40,585 nucleotides of DNA. It comes from CAYRLZ01 sp964425275. GTDB lineage: Bacteria; Hydrothermota; Tepidihabitantia; Tepidihabitantales; JBDRVQ01. The notes below the pieces were generated by a model, which was given only the letters and a program-made list of their open reading frames with translations, had not been told where the DNA came from and did no database searches. The stretch covers positions 1-40,585 of the forward strand of contig CAYRLZ010000030.1 in NCBI GenBank assembly GCA_964425275.1, written 5' to 3'. This document shows, piece by piece, positions 8,055-16,188 of the stretch (its first letter is position 1; every line of letters starts with the position of its first letter). The position numbers and the translations under genes were made by a program.

Positions 8055-8811
8055 GAGATACTGGGGGCAATCATTTCTGAAGTCAAAGCAGATTGCCGAG
8101 AGATTGGTCTCCGCCCTTAATCTGAAAGAAGGGGATGTCGTCTTAGAAATTGGACCGGGTGAAGGGATTCTTACCGAATTTTTAATTAAGTATCCGGTTA
8201 AGGTGATTGCGGTTGAGATTGACCGGAGCCTGGTTAATTTTCTAAAAGAGCGCTTTAAGGGGGTGAAGAACTTAGAGATTGTGCCGGGGGATATCCTAAA
8301 ATATGAGCCGGCGGATATTTTGAAGATAATTGGGAATATCCCTTATTCAATATCCTCAGCCCTCCTCTTCTATCTCTTTGAACGCTGGAAAAAATGGACC
8401 GAGGCGGTCCTTACCTTACAGAAGGAGTTTGCCGATAGACTATTGGCCTTGCCCTCAACCAAAGATTATGGGGCATTAACCTTGATTTCTGAGATTTATG
8501 CGGAGAAGGAGAGGCTCTTTTCAATTCCCCCTTCTTTTTTTCGACCTCAACCGAAAGTTATGTCCTGCGCTATTATCTTGCGCCGCCGTAAGAAGATTCT
8601 ATTGACCGAACCTGATTTTATTGAATATCTGAAATCGGCATTTACCCATCGGCGAAAGACACTCCTCAATAACCTTGCTGACTATTTTGATATTACTAAG
8701 GAGAGATTAAAGACCATCTTAGAAAAGAAGGGGTTTTCACCAAATTTAAGAGCCGAGGAGTTGAGTTTAATGGAGTTTAAGGAGATTTACGATGCGATTA
8801 AAAGAGTATGA
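8029..8811 (+). CDS. rsmA: 16S rRNA dimethyladenosine transferase (RsmA/KsgA)
   Basis: 260 aa, full length for the family. The N-terminal RYWGQSFLKSKQIAERLV is the RsmA entry motif (G-Q-x-F-L). SAM motif I is VLEIGPGEG, followed by AVEID, and the catalytic motif IV is NIPYSIS (N-I/L-P-Y). The C-terminal helical domain contains AFTHRRKTLLNNL and LRAEELS, both family hallmarks. The enzyme dimethylates two adjacent adenines near the 3' end of 16S rRNA during small-subunit assembly. It overlaps tatD at its 5' end and the DUF2284 gene at its 3' end by about 20 nt, so the three are probably translated from one message. Confidence 0.95.
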   Translation: MASGSFYYKRYWGQSFLKSKQIAERLVSALNLKEGDVVLEIGPGEGILTEFLIKYPVKVIAVEIDRSLVNFLKERFKGVKNLEIVPGDILKYEPADILKIIGNIPYSISSALLFYLFERWKKWTEAVLTLQKEFADRLLALPSTKDYGALTLISEIYAEKERLFSIPPSFFRPQPKVMSCAIILRRRKKILLTEPDFIEYLKSAFTHRRKTLLNNLADYFDITKERLKTILEKKGFSPNLRAEELSLMEFKEIYDAIKRV

Positions 8812-9295
8812 GAGATATATAAAGAAGGGAAAGGAGTTTGGGGCAAAGGATTGCAAAATTATCTTAACAAAAACGGTTGCAACCGCGGAATGGGTGCGGT
8901 TAAAATGTCAGTTCGGCTGTGATGAATACGGGAGGAGATTGACCTGTCCGCCTCACTCACCAACCCCAGAATATACCCGACGGATGCTTGCCCAATACGA
9001 ATACGCTATTTTAATTCACGGCGATGAGTGGACCGATATCAGGAAGGTTTGCGTCCAGTTAGAGAAAGAGATTTTTCTTGATGGCTATTATAAGGCATTC
9101 GGGATGGGTGCCGGTCCTTGTTATCTCTGTCCGAGATGTGGAAGATTCTGCCGTTATCCGGATGAGGCAAGACCTTCAATGGAGGCCTGCGGGATTGATG
9201 TCTACGAGACCGCCCGGGCTAATAAATTTCCGATTGAAGTCCTGCGAAAAAAGACCTGCCCAGGAAATTACTATGGACTGGTTTTGATTGAATAA
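8792..9295 (+). CDS. DUF2284 family predicted metal-binding protein
   Basis: 167 aa, rich in conserved Cys. KCQFGCDEYGRRLTCPPHSPTP carries three Cys of the DUF2284 signature. CYLCPRCGRFCRYPDEARPSMEACGID and a final KKTCPGNYYGLVL complete the family pattern, probably binding one or more metal or Fe-S centres. Function is unknown, and members are common in anaerobes. The ATG has AAGGAG 7 nt upstream inside rsmA and overlaps that gene by 20 nt. It is the last gene of this plus-strand run and is followed by a likely terminator. Confidence 0.85.
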   Translation: MRLKEYERYIKKGKEFGAKDCKIILTKTVATAEWVRLKCQFGCDEYGRRLTCPPHSPTPEYTRRMLAQYEYAILIHGDEWTDIRKVCVQLEKEIFLDGYYKAFGMGAGPCYLCPRCGRFCRYPDEARPSMEACGIDVYETARANKFPIEVLRKKTCPGNYYGLVLIE

Positions 9296-9343
9296 TTATA
9301 TTTGGGGGATTACCTTTTGTCAAAAGCCCGAACAAAAGTTCTA

Positions 9344-9361
9344 AAACTATAGTTATAGTTT
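9344..9361. other. Perfect 18-bp inverted repeat
   Basis: AAACTATA (9344-9351) and TATAGTTT (9354-9361) around GT. It sits downstream of the DUF2284 gene and just before the probable terminator. It could be a binding site or part of the transcript's 3' end. Confidence 0.4.
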
Positions 9362-9378
9362 GCAAGGACCGATTTTTA

Positions 9379-9418
9379 CCTCTAAGTTTTTGATTTGACA
9401 TAACTTAGGGGATTTTTT
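9379..9418 (+). terminator. Probable Rho-independent terminator after DUF2284 gene
   Basis: Arms 9379-9387 (CCTCTAAGT) and 9403-9411 (ACTTAGGGG) form a 9-bp stem with one G-U pair and a 15-nt loop. A run ATTTTTT (9412-9418) follows directly. The loop is long, so the call is moderate. Confidence 0.5.
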
Positions 9419-9458
9419 AAGGAAGATAGGGGATAACCCCCTGGGTCGTCTTCTTGGT

Positions 9459-9674
9459 CTAATTTATTATCTAATCCTTTACCTAATCCTTTGCCTAATT
9501 GAAGGCCTAATCCTCGGTCTAATTCTCTAACTAATTCTCTTTCTAACTGAGAGGCTAATTAAGTGTCTAATCCTCAGCCTAATTCTCTAACTAATTGGGT
9601 TAGTAATTCTCGGGCTAATCCTCGGTCTAATTCTCTGTCTAATTGTGAGCCTAATTTTCCGCCTCATTGACAAA
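9459..9674. repeat. Degenerate 12-bp tandem repeat array 1 (18 units)
   Basis: Eighteen consecutive units of exactly 12 bp start at 9459, 9471, 9483 and so on to 9663. The plus-strand unit is CTAAT(T/C) followed by six variable bases, often CTCNGN; the minus-strand view is NNNGAGRATTAG. The 5-bp core is kept in nearly every unit while the rest varies. There is no indel in 216 bp, which is unusual for decaying DNA. In one minus-strand frame it reads as a four-residue periodicity (ELDRGLAR-like) interrupted by two stop codons; the plus-strand L-I-L-x frame also has TAA codons, so it is not an intact gene. It lies between convergent genes, and the surrounding 9296-9747 region holds no other supported gene. 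Array 2 at 37919-38160 has the same period and a related core. Confidence 0.85.
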
Positions 9675-9694
9675 TTGAATAAGGATTGTAAAAT
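9667..9694 (+). promoter_or_regulatory. Promoter-like sequence at the end of repeat array 1
   Basis: TTGACA (9667-9672), 16 bp, TAAAAT (9689-9694), starting inside the last repeat unit. It points toward the 3' end of the beta-propeller pseudogene and would give an antisense transcript. An ATG at 9701 opens only a 31-codon frame that I do not call as a gene. Confidence 0.35.
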
Positions 9695-9747
9695 AAGGCG
9701 ATGCTCAAACAGGATTTAGGAACGGAGTATTCTCCTATGGACAGTCT

Positions 9748-10464
9748 CTATCTTTTAACAATCAACTTCTCGGTCTCTTTGCCAATTCTGATATAATAGA
9801 CCCCTTCCTTAATTCCTTTCAGCGATATTCTAAACTCACTAACTCCTGAACCCTTAAACTCCTCAACCCTGATTAACTTTCCCGCAACATCATAGATTTT
9901 TATCTCCTTCACGGATGAGGGACTTTGGATACGGACAACGGAACTTGCCGGATTTGGATAAACGATGAAGTTGTTGCGAGCCGAAAGCGAAACAATCTCA
10001 CCTTCTTCAATTCCAGTCACATCCCGAATCACTGAGATACTTGAGCCATAAAAATTTGCCACATAGGTTCGGTTCTGGATTGGATTCCAGCAAAAAGCCA
10101 AAGGATAGTCTCCGACCGGAATTGTTGCAATCACCCGGTTATTTTCCCCGTCAATAACCGAAACATTATCGCTATGATAATTAGCGCAGTAGACCTTATT
10201 ATTGATTGAGTTGTAGGTTAGCGCTGAAGTCCAAGGACCTACCGGGATTCTCGCAACCTTCTCGTTTGTTTCTCCATCAATCACAATCACACAATTACCT
10301 GCTCCACCGCCGCCATAGATTTTATTATTTATCGGGTTGTAGGTAAAGGCGCGGGGATAAGTTATTCCACAAAGGGAATCCGGGAGTTAGATTGTCGTCT
10401 CAAGGTATTGCCCGAATAGGGGTAAAATTGAGACGCTTACCAAAAATATCCCTAAAATCTTCAT
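9748..10464 (-). pseudogene. YVTN-type beta-propeller surface protein with T9SS sorting tail, broken by in-frame TAA
   Basis: The frame begins at ATG 10464, preceded by GAGGAGG, with a signal peptide (KILGIFLVSVSILPLFG). It is stopped at codon 26 by TAA (10387-10389). The same frame then continues without interruption to TAG at 9748. Downstream residues show three YVTN/40-residue propeller repeats (YNPINNKIYGGG, YNSINNKVYCANY, WNPIQNRTYVANF, each with a VIDG-like strand). The C-terminal Por secretion domain follows: NNFIVYPNPASSVVRIQ, IKIYDVAGKLI, GVYYIRI and final KLIVKR. Three repeats are too few for a closed propeller, so it may already be a remnant. A single base change in a Tyr codon (TAT/TAC to TAA) would explain the break. 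A perfect promoter survives upstream. A sequencing error is possible. Confidence 0.75.
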
Positions 10465-10504
10465 AAATCCTCCTCTTTTCTCCTGCTTCTGGCACATCCC
10501 TTTC

Positions 10505-10533
10505 ATTATACCGATAAATCCGCCAGATGTCAA
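10505..10533 (-). promoter_or_regulatory. Perfect-consensus promoter of the beta-propeller pseudogene
   Basis: On the minus strand TTGACA (10533-10528), 17 bp, TATAAT (10510-10505). It is divergent from the crotonase promoter, and the two -35 boxes are separated by 11 bp. Confidence 0.7.
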
Positions 10534-10544
10534 CGAGACAGGTA

Positions 10545-10573
10545 TTGACGAAAAGGGAATTTTCTTGTATTCT
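10545..10573 (+). promoter_or_regulatory. Promoter of crotonase-thiolase operon
   Basis: TTGACG (10545-10550), 17 bp, TATTCT (10568-10573). GGAGG follows at 10581, before the ATG at 10590. Confidence 0.65.
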
Positions 10574-10589
10574 CTTCTTTGGAGGAAAT

Positions 10590-11360
10590 ATGGAATTTAA
10601 GAATTTAATCTTAGAGATTGAAGAAGGAATCGGGATTTTGAAAGTCAATCGCCCCCAGGTCTTAAACGCCCTGAACACAGAAACCTTAAAGGAAATGGAA
10701 CAAGCGCTGGAATATATTGCGGAAACACCGGATGTCCTGGTTTTAATCATCACCGGTGTTGGTAAGGCATTTATTGCCGGTGCGGACATATCCGAGATGG
10801 CGAATTTTACCCCCTTTGAGGCAAAGGCATTTGCCGAAAGGGGGCATCGGGTTTTAGGAAAGATTGAGAAAATGCCCAAGGTGGTGATTGCGGCAATCAA
10901 TGGTTTTGCTCTGGGTGGCGGCTGTGAAATTGCCCTTGCCTGTGATATAAGAATTATTGCCGAAGGAGCAAAGATCGGTCAGCCCGAGGTGAATTTAGGC
11001 ATTATCCCCGGCTTCGGTGGTTGTTTGAGATTACCAAGGGTCTGTGGTAAAGGAATGGCCAGTGAGTTAATCTTTACCGGTGATATGATTGACGCTAATG
11101 AAGCCTGGCGCATCGGTCTGGTTAATAAAGTCGTCCCGCCGGATAAACTCATTCCGTTTTGTCAAGAGTTGGCAAAAAAGATTGCCGGAAAAGGAAAGGA
11201 GACAATCGCCCAGGCAAAATTAGCCCTCGGTTTAGGTCAGGAGACGGATTTAGAGACCGCCAAGGCGATTGAGATTCAATCCTTCTCTCTCCTTTTTTCC
11301 ATTCCTGAACCAAAGGAGAAGATGAAGGCATTTTTGGCGAGGTCAAAAAATAATCGTTAA
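10590..11360 (+). CDS. Enoyl-CoA hydratase/crotonase family protein
   Basis: 256 aa from ATG 10590, chosen because GGAGG sits 5 nt upstream and the promoter lies between it and an earlier in-frame start at 10527. The crotonase fold is clear. The oxyanion-hole segment is AFIAGADISEM, and INGFALGGGCEIALACDIRIIAEGAKIGQPEVNLGI contains both catalytic glutamates (CEIAL and PEVNLG). The tail has MIDANEAWRIGLVNKVVP. It hydrates short-chain enoyl-CoA, for example crotonyl-CoA to 3-hydroxybutyryl-CoA. The following thiolase gene suggests a beta-oxidation or butyrate-type pathway, but no 3-hydroxyacyl-CoA dehydrogenase gene is in the window. Confidence 0.92.
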   Translation: MEFKNLILEIEEGIGILKVNRPQVLNALNTETLKEMEQALEYIAETPDVLVLIITGVGKAFIAGADISEMANFTPFEAKAFAERGHRVLGKIEKMPKVVIAAINGFALGGGCEIALACDIRIIAEGAKIGQPEVNLGIIPGFGGCLRLPRVCGKGMASELIFTGDMIDANEAWRIGLVNKVVPPDKLIPFCQELAKKIAGKGKETIAQAKLALGLGQETDLETAKAIEIQSFSLLFSIPEPKEKMKAFLARSKNNR

Positions 11361-11373
11361 TAAGGAGGAAGAT

Positions 11374-12570
11374 ATGGTTGGTTTAGTTAAAGAATGTGTG
11401 ATTGTTAGTGCCAAAAGGACTCCGGTTGGTCGATTCCTCGGTTCGCTATCTTCGCTCTCCGCCCCGGAATTAGGCGCGGTAGCGATTAGAACAGCAGTAG
11501 AAGAGGCGAAATTAAAACCGGAGGAGATAGAAGGGGTAATAATGGGTCAGGTCTGCCCGGCCGGATTAGGGCAGGCACCAGCCCGACAGGCACAGATTAA
11601 GGCCGGTATCCCAGCAAATATTCCCGCGCTCACCGTTAATAAGGTTTGCGGCTCGGGTCTGATGGCGGTGGTCTTAGCCTGTCAGGCAATTAAGGCCGGG
11701 GACGCCAAGATTATGGTCGCCGGTGGACAGGAGTCAATGTCCAATGTTCCCTATTATCTTCATAAACTCCGCTTTGGGGCTAAGATGGGTGATGTGAAAT
11801 TAGTGGACGGGATGATTTACGACGGAATCTGGTGCGCCTTTGAAGATGTCCATATGGGGGTCTTGGGAGAATTCACCGCCAAGAACTCCGGAATTACCCG
11901 GGAAGAACAGGACCGATTTGCCTTAAACAGTCATATGAAGGCCGTTAAAGCGATAAAAGAAGGAAAGTTCAAGAACGAAATCGCTGTCGTAAAAATTCCC
12001 CAGAAGAAAGGAGAGCCGATAGTGGTTGATACCGATGAAGGACCGAGGGCGGATACGAGTTATGAGAAGTTAAGCACCCTGGCTCCGGCGTTCCAGAAGG
12101 ATGGCACAATTACCGCGGGTAATGCCTCTTCAATCAATGATGGCGCGGCGGCCCTGGTAATAATGGAAAAGGGTGAGGCAAAGAAGCGCGGGATAAAGCC
12201 ATTAGCCGAGATTACCGCCTATGCCATTGGTAGTTTAGAACCGAAGATGCTCTTTTATGCCCCAGTTGTCGCAACGAAAAAGATTCTCTCCTTGCTTAAT
12301 TGTTCTATTGATTACTTTGACCTGATTGAAATAAATGAGGCATTCTCGGCTCAGGTTCTGGCTGATGGTAAAGAATTGGGCTGGGACTGGGATAAGGTGA
12401 ATGTTCACGGTGGAGCGGTCGCCTTAGGTCATCCAATCGGTGCCTCGGGTGCCCGAATTCTTACAACTCTCATCTATGCCTTAAAGGATAAAAACCTAAG
12501 GCAGGGTTTAGCGGTTATCTGCCTCGGCGGTGGCGAAAGTGTCGCGATGAGTATTACGGTTGACACCTGA
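11374..12570 (+). CDS. Acetyl-CoA C-acetyltransferase (thiolase)
   Basis: 398 aa, normal for biosynthetic or degradative thiolases. The nucleophile is Cys92 in VNKVCGSGLMAV. Other motifs are GGQESMSNVPYY, NASSINDGAAAL, the INEAFSAQ block, the catalytic His in GGAVALGHPIGASGAR, and the second Cys in VICLGGGESVA. The enzyme condenses two acetyl-CoA to acetoacetyl-CoA or cleaves 3-ketoacyl-CoA. It begins 13 nt after the crotonase stop with AAGGAGGAAG before the ATG, so the two genes form an operon. Confidence 0.95.
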   Translation: MVGLVKECVIVSAKRTPVGRFLGSLSSLSAPELGAVAIRTAVEEAKLKPEEIEGVIMGQVCPAGLGQAPARQAQIKAGIPANIPALTVNKVCGSGLMAVVLACQAIKAGDAKIMVAGGQESMSNVPYYLHKLRFGAKMGDVKLVDGMIYDGIWCAFEDVHMGVLGEFTAKNSGITREEQDRFALNSHMKAVKAIKEGKFKNEIAVVKIPQKKGEPIVVDTDEGPRADTSYEKLSTLAPAFQKDGTITAGNASSINDGAAALVIMEKGEAKKRGIKPLAEITAYAIGSLEPKMLFYAPVVATKKILSLLNCSIDYFDLIEINEAFSAQVLADGKELGWDWDKVNVHGGAVALGHPIGASGARILTTLIYALKDKNLRQGLAVICLGGGESVAMSITVDT

Positions 12571-12587
12571 CGCTAAACGCCTAAAGC

Positions 12588-12995
12588 GTGATAATAACTG
12601 ATAGTCCAGAAGCGACGATTGCCTTCGGAAGAGAACTTGGTAAAGAACTCAAAGGCAATGAGGTTATTGCCCTCTACGGTGAACTCGGCGCTGGAAAGAC
12701 GACCCTCATCAAAGGGATTGTCCAAGGGTTGGGAATTGAAAAGGAGGTAAAGAGCCCAAGTTTTGTTATAATCACTGAATATCAATCAGGGGAAAAGATT
12801 GTTTATCACATTGATTTATATCGTATCGTCAGCCAAAAAGAGGTAGAGGGTATTGGACTGGCTGATTATCTTATAGCCCCGGGAGTAAAATTGATTGAAT
12901 GGGCGGAAAAGATTGAAGAGTTTTTGCCGCCGGAGACGAAACGGATAACGATAAAAGTCATCTCCAAAGAACGACGTGAGATACAAATCGCTTAG
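12588..12995 (+). CDS. tsaE: tRNA threonylcarbamoyladenosine biosynthesis ATPase TsaE
   Basis: 135 aa from a GTG start. The P-loop is GELGAGKTT (31-39), followed by IKGIVQGLGIEKEVKSPSFVIITEY, VYHIDLYRI and LIEWAEKIEEFLP, which together are diagnostic for TsaE (YjeE). It is the ATPase that cycles the TsaB/TsaD complex that makes t6A37 on ANN-decoding tRNAs. The partners are not in the window. It starts 17 nt after the thiolase stop without a strong ribosome site. Confidence 0.92.
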   Translation: MIITDSPEATIAFGRELGKELKGNEVIALYGELGAGKTTLIKGIVQGLGIEKEVKSPSFVIITEYQSGEKIVYHIDLYRIVSQKEVEGIGLADYLIAPGVKLIEWAEKIEEFLPPETKRITIKVISKERREIQIA

Positions 12996-13003
12996 CGGAA
13001 AAG

Positions 13004-13588
13004 ATGGCAAGTTGTGAACTCTGTCGGAAACGAAAGGGGAAGCGATTGTGCCCGGCACTTGATAGTCTAATATGCACCATCTGTTGCGGGGAGAAGCGAA
13101 AGAAGACGGTTAAATGTCCACCTAACTGCCAATATCTAAAAAAGAGTAAGGAGTATCTTCAAAAAAGGAAACTTTTAGCCGAGGAAGAATATGTTAGAGA
13201 AAGATTTCCAACTTATTTCCAAAAATTAGAAGGAAAGATAATAGAGATGAGAAAGACCCGCCTCTTCAACTTAACCGATTATGAGGTAAAAGAGGCATTG
13301 GAGCAGTCGCTGGCTAATCTCAAAATTAAAAAGAAGAAGATAATCTATGAATATAAATCCCCTAATCCTAATGTCCAGTTGGTCGCTGAGGCTATTTCCG
13401 AAATCATCACCTCTTATATGGGGAAAAACAACGCTTTTTATTTAGATTTAGATAATGCAATCTTTCTTATTCGGAAGGAGATAGAATTCTGCCAAAGGTT
13501 GATTGAAGAGCGGCGGGGCGATACCCATTACTTGGATATAATAAATACCCTGGGTAGTAGCCATCTTGACGAACGGAAAGAAAAATGA
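13004..13588 (+). CDS. Cys-rich zinc-finger-like protein of unknown function
   Basis: 194 aa. Residues 1-45 hold a compact Cys pattern (CELCRKRKGKRLCPALD, then ICTICCGEKRKKTVKCPPNC), which looks like two interleaved zinc sites or treble clefs. The remaining 150 residues are charged and largely helical, with KEYLQKRKLLAEEEYVRERF likely coiled. I do not recognise an established family. Nucleic-acid or protein binding is plausible from the finger and basic residues. It begins 8 nt after tsaE, so it is in the same operon, and the promoter of htrA overlaps its last codons. Confidence 0.65.
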   Translation: MASCELCRKRKGKRLCPALDSLICTICCGEKRKKTVKCPPNCQYLKKSKEYLQKRKLLAEEEYVRERFPTYFQKLEGKIIEMRKTRLFNLTDYEVKEALEQSLANLKIKKKKIIYEYKSPNPNVQLVAEAISEIITSYMGKNNAFYLDLDNAIFLIRKEIEFCQRLIEERRGDTHYLDIINTLGSSHLDERKEK

Positions 13589-13594
13589 TATAAT
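13566..13594 (+). promoter_or_regulatory. Promoter of htrA
   Basis: TTGACG (13566-13571), 17 bp, TATAAT (13589-13594), overlapping the stop codon of the preceding gene. The leader to the ATG at 13692 is about 90 nt and contains a small CCGC/GCGG hairpin near 13620-13637. Confidence 0.7.
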
Positions 13595-13691
13595 AATCTA
13601 AAATGAGAAAAATGCCCATTCCGCTCATCGTTTGGCGGAGAGGGTCTTAGATTAAAAAGATTTTGCAAGGAGTAAATTCTAAGGAGGGAAT

Positions 13692-15188
13692 ATGAATAAA
13701 AGTAAGACCTTGGCAATCGTTTTGCCCGGGGCGGTTATCCTTGCCTTTTTCTTAGGATTTTTTCTTTCGGCTAACTTAAATTATGCCCAGAAGGGAGCCC
13801 CGAGACAAGAAACCTCCAATCCACTAACTAAGGAATTTAATCCAACGGTTCCTCTAACCGAAGAAGGCGAGAGCCCTTTTGTCAAAATTGGGGAGGCGGT
13901 GATACCGGCGGTGGTGAATATCTCGGCAAAACGAGAGATATCCATCCGTCGCCCTGAATTTGAATTCTACTGGCCATTTGAAGACTTCTTTCGCGATTTC
14001 TTCAAGGACTTCCCACGTCTTCCCCAAAGGCAGACGATTCGCTCCTTAGGCTCAGGTGTGATAATTTCCGAAGATGGCTATGTGGTAACTAACAATCATG
14101 TAATTGCCGGTTATAGTGATGTAATTATTAAGTTGGCCGATGGCACAGAATACAAGGAGAAAGAGGTAAAGATAGTCGGCCGAGATGAGAAGACCGACAT
14201 CGCAATTTTGAAGATTGAGGCGAAAAGAAAGTTTCCTTATTGTCTGCTCGGTAATTCCGATGCGATTAAAGTTGGTGATTGGGTAATGGCGGTTGGCAAC
14301 CCCTTTGGTTTGGAAGGAACGGTAACGGTGGGGGTTGTCTCAGCCAAAGGCCGGCACGGTATCTCACTTCCCAATGGTCCGAGTTATCAAGATTTCATCC
14401 AGACCGATGCAGCAATTAATCCTGGGAATTCCGGTGGTCCACTGGTCAATCTGAGAGGAGAGGTTATCGGTATAAATACCGCAATCAAAACAACCACTGG
14501 AGGAAATATCGGTATTGGGTTTGCCATTCCTTCTAATATGGTAAAAAAGATAAAAGACCAATTGGTAACTAAGGGCAAGGTAATTCGGGGATACCTGGGG
14601 ATTAGACCGGAACCAATTACCGATGAGTTAGCGGAGGCGATGGGTTTGAAAACGAAGCAGGGGGTGTTAGTGGCCGAGGTCTTAGAGAACACACCGGCGG
14701 AAAAGGCCGGGCTGAAAGAAGGAGATGTGATAATTGAATTTGCTGGTCAGAAGTTTCAAGATGTGGATGAGTTCCGAAGATTGGTCGCCGACCGAAAACC
14801 CGGGGAGCAAGTTGAAATAAAATACATAAGAAAAAAAGAGATAAGAACTACTCAAGCCGTCCTCGCTGAATTTCCGGAGACGACCGCCGAAAGACCGGCC
14901 AGAGAAAAGGAGATGGGTATTAAGGTGAGAAATTTAACCCCGGATGAGAAACGACGGCTAAAGATAAAAAACGGTGTCCTAATTGAAGAGGTGCAAGAAG
15001 GGAGTCCAGCAGAAGAAGGTGGTCTGAGAGAGGGCGATGTTATCGTGGAGATTGGTGAGAAAGAAATTAAGGATGTTAATGATTTTACCAATGCAATAAA
15101 AGAAGAGATAAGAAAGGATAAAAAACGGATTCTCTTTAAGATAAAAAGAGAAGGGAGGACATACTTCATACCGGTCAAGCGACCTTAA
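13692..15188 (+). CDS. htrA: HtrA/DegP-type periplasmic serine protease with two PDZ domains
   Basis: 498 aa. Residues 5-33 form a membrane anchor or signal peptide. The trypsin-like domain carries His136 (NNHVI), Asp169 (EKTDIAI) and Ser247 (NPGNSGGP). A first PDZ domain (about 295-390) starts RGYLGIRPEPIT and has GVLVAEVLENTPAEKAGLKEGDVI. A second PDZ (about 412-495) has GVLIEEVQEGSPAEEGGLREGDVI. HtrA proteins degrade or refold damaged envelope proteins. The ATG has AAGGAGGG 5 nt upstream. The gene is transcribed from its own promoter with a leader of about 90 nt, and the sigma-factor gene follows 45 nt later, hinting at a stress-response pairing, which is inference. Confidence 0.95.
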   Translation: MNKSKTLAIVLPGAVILAFFLGFFLSANLNYAQKGAPRQETSNPLTKEFNPTVPLTEEGESPFVKIGEAVIPAVVNISAKREISIRRPEFEFYWPFEDFFRDFFKDFPRLPQRQTIRSLGSGVIISEDGYVVTNNHVIAGYSDVIIKLADGTEYKEKEVKIVGRDEKTDIAILKIEAKRKFPYCLLGNSDAIKVGDWVMAVGNPFGLEGTVTVGVVSAKGRHGISLPNGPSYQDFIQTDAAINPGNSGGPLVNLRGEVIGINTAIKTTTGGNIGIGFAIPSNMVKKIKDQLVTKGKVIRGYLGIRPEPITDELAEAMGLKTKQGVLVAEVLENTPAEKAGLKEGDVIIEFAGQKFQDVDEFRRLVADRKPGEQVEIKYIRKKEIRTTQAVLAEFPETTAERPAREKEMGIKVRNLTPDEKRRLKIKNGVLIEEVQEGSPAEEGGLREGDVIVEIGEKEIKDVNDFTNAIKEEIRKDKKRILFKIKREGRTYFIPVKRP

Positions 15189-15233
15189 CGCGGGAGGTTT
15201 TTCTACACCGCGCCCGAACGAGGTCTAAACTTA

Positions 15234-16070
15234 ATGAAACCTTTCCCAGAGAAGAATCTTCTTCTTTACCTTAAAGAGATAAGTAAATATCAAAACCTTA
15301 CCCCGGAAGAGGAGAAAGAACTTTTGACTCGGGTAAAAGAAGGCGACACAGCGGCGCGGGAAAAGATTATTCTCGCTTACCAGAAACTGATTTTGAGTAT
15401 CAGCAAAAATTATCTCCGAAGTGGTATTCCCCTTTTGGATTTGATCAATGAAGGGAATATTGCCCTGATGGAGGCAATCAGGGATTTTAACCCTCAGAAG
15501 CAAATGCGCTTTCCGGTCTTTGCCCGTCTTCGGATAAATTACCGCTTGATTAATGTCTTAGAAGAGAAGAAGATTATAAAAATACCGCCGATGAAGAAGA
15601 TACTGATGAAAAAACTATTCTATCTCCTTCCGAAACTTGCCTATACCTTTAACCGAGAGCCAACGGTTGAAGAACTGGCCACCAGTTTAAATATTTCCCC
15701 GATGGAGGTGGAGGAACTTTTCCTTCTTTCCTCTGCTCCGGTTTTTTCTCTTAATCAAAAAGAGGCGAACTCCGGTCGGCTTTCGGAAATCCTAAGTAAT
15801 TTTTCCTTTCCTTCGCCGGAAGAGATTCTTAAACAAAAAGAACTCCGGGAAGAGATTGAGCAGGCCCTTCAGACATTAAATCCCCGGGAAAGAGAAGTGA
15901 TTGAAAAATACTTTGGGTTGATTGATGGTTCTCCTCAGACCTTACAAAAGATTGGCGAAGAATTAGGCGTCTCAAGAGAGTTTGTTCGGCAGATTAAGAA
16001 GCGTGCCCTAAAAAAGTTGCGCCATAAGATTAAAGATTCCCGTCTAAGGATTATCTTCGGATTTGAATGA
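15234..16070 (+). CDS. Sigma-70 family RNA polymerase sigma factor (divergent alternative type)
   Basis: 278 aa. Region 1.2 (LLLYLKEISKYQNLTPEEEKELL), region 2.1-2.2 (AREKIILAYQKLILSISKNY, then LLDLINEGNIALMEAIRDF), region 3 (REPTVEELATSLNISPMEVEELF) and region 4 (LNPREREVIEKYFGL, then LQKIGEELGVSREFVRQIKKRALKKLR) are all present. Region 2.3-2.4, which melts and reads the -10 element, is unusual: FPVFARLRINYRLINVLEEK replaces the familiar Y-A-x-W-W-I-R-Q. It is therefore probably an alternative factor rather than the housekeeping one. GAGGT lies 9 nt upstream of the ATG. It follows htrA closely. Confidence 0.88.
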   Translation: MKPFPEKNLLLYLKEISKYQNLTPEEEKELLTRVKEGDTAAREKIILAYQKLILSISKNYLRSGIPLLDLINEGNIALMEAIRDFNPQKQMRFPVFARLRINYRLINVLEEKKIIKIPPMKKILMKKLFYLLPKLAYTFNREPTVEELATSLNISPMEVEELFLLSSAPVFSLNQKEANSGRLSEILSNFSFPSPEEILKQKELREEIEQALQTLNPREREVIEKYFGLIDGSPQTLQKIGEELGVSREFVRQIKKRALKKLRHKIKDSRLRIIFGFE

Positions 16071-16109
16071 GATATCGGAAAAAGAAGATTTATCACGAAG
16101 GCACATTTG

Positions 16110-16127
16110 GGTCGCTGGGAAGTAGCG
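16110..16127. other. Small inverted repeat between sigma factor and nfeD
   Basis: GTCGCT and AGCGAC arms flank about 6 nt within the 118-bp gap. No U-run follows. No clear promoter was seen in this gap. Confidence 0.25.
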
Positions 16128-16188
16128 ACGGAGTAAAAGCGACATCAAATAAAAGGAAGCAAGAAGTTAGAAAAATAAGACCACAAAA

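Noticed and set aside
9459..9674. CRISPR array
   Set aside because: The period is only 12 bp, with a 5-bp core and no spacer-length unique sequence or cas genes.
9701..9796. 31-codon ORF behind the promoter-like sequence at the end of array 1
   Set aside because: Too short, no recognisable product, and antisense to the pseudogene's 3' end.
9748..10464. Stop-codon reassignment (TAA read as Tyr)
   Set aside because: TAA ends many intact genes in the window, such as dxs, sprA and htrA, so recoding is not supported.
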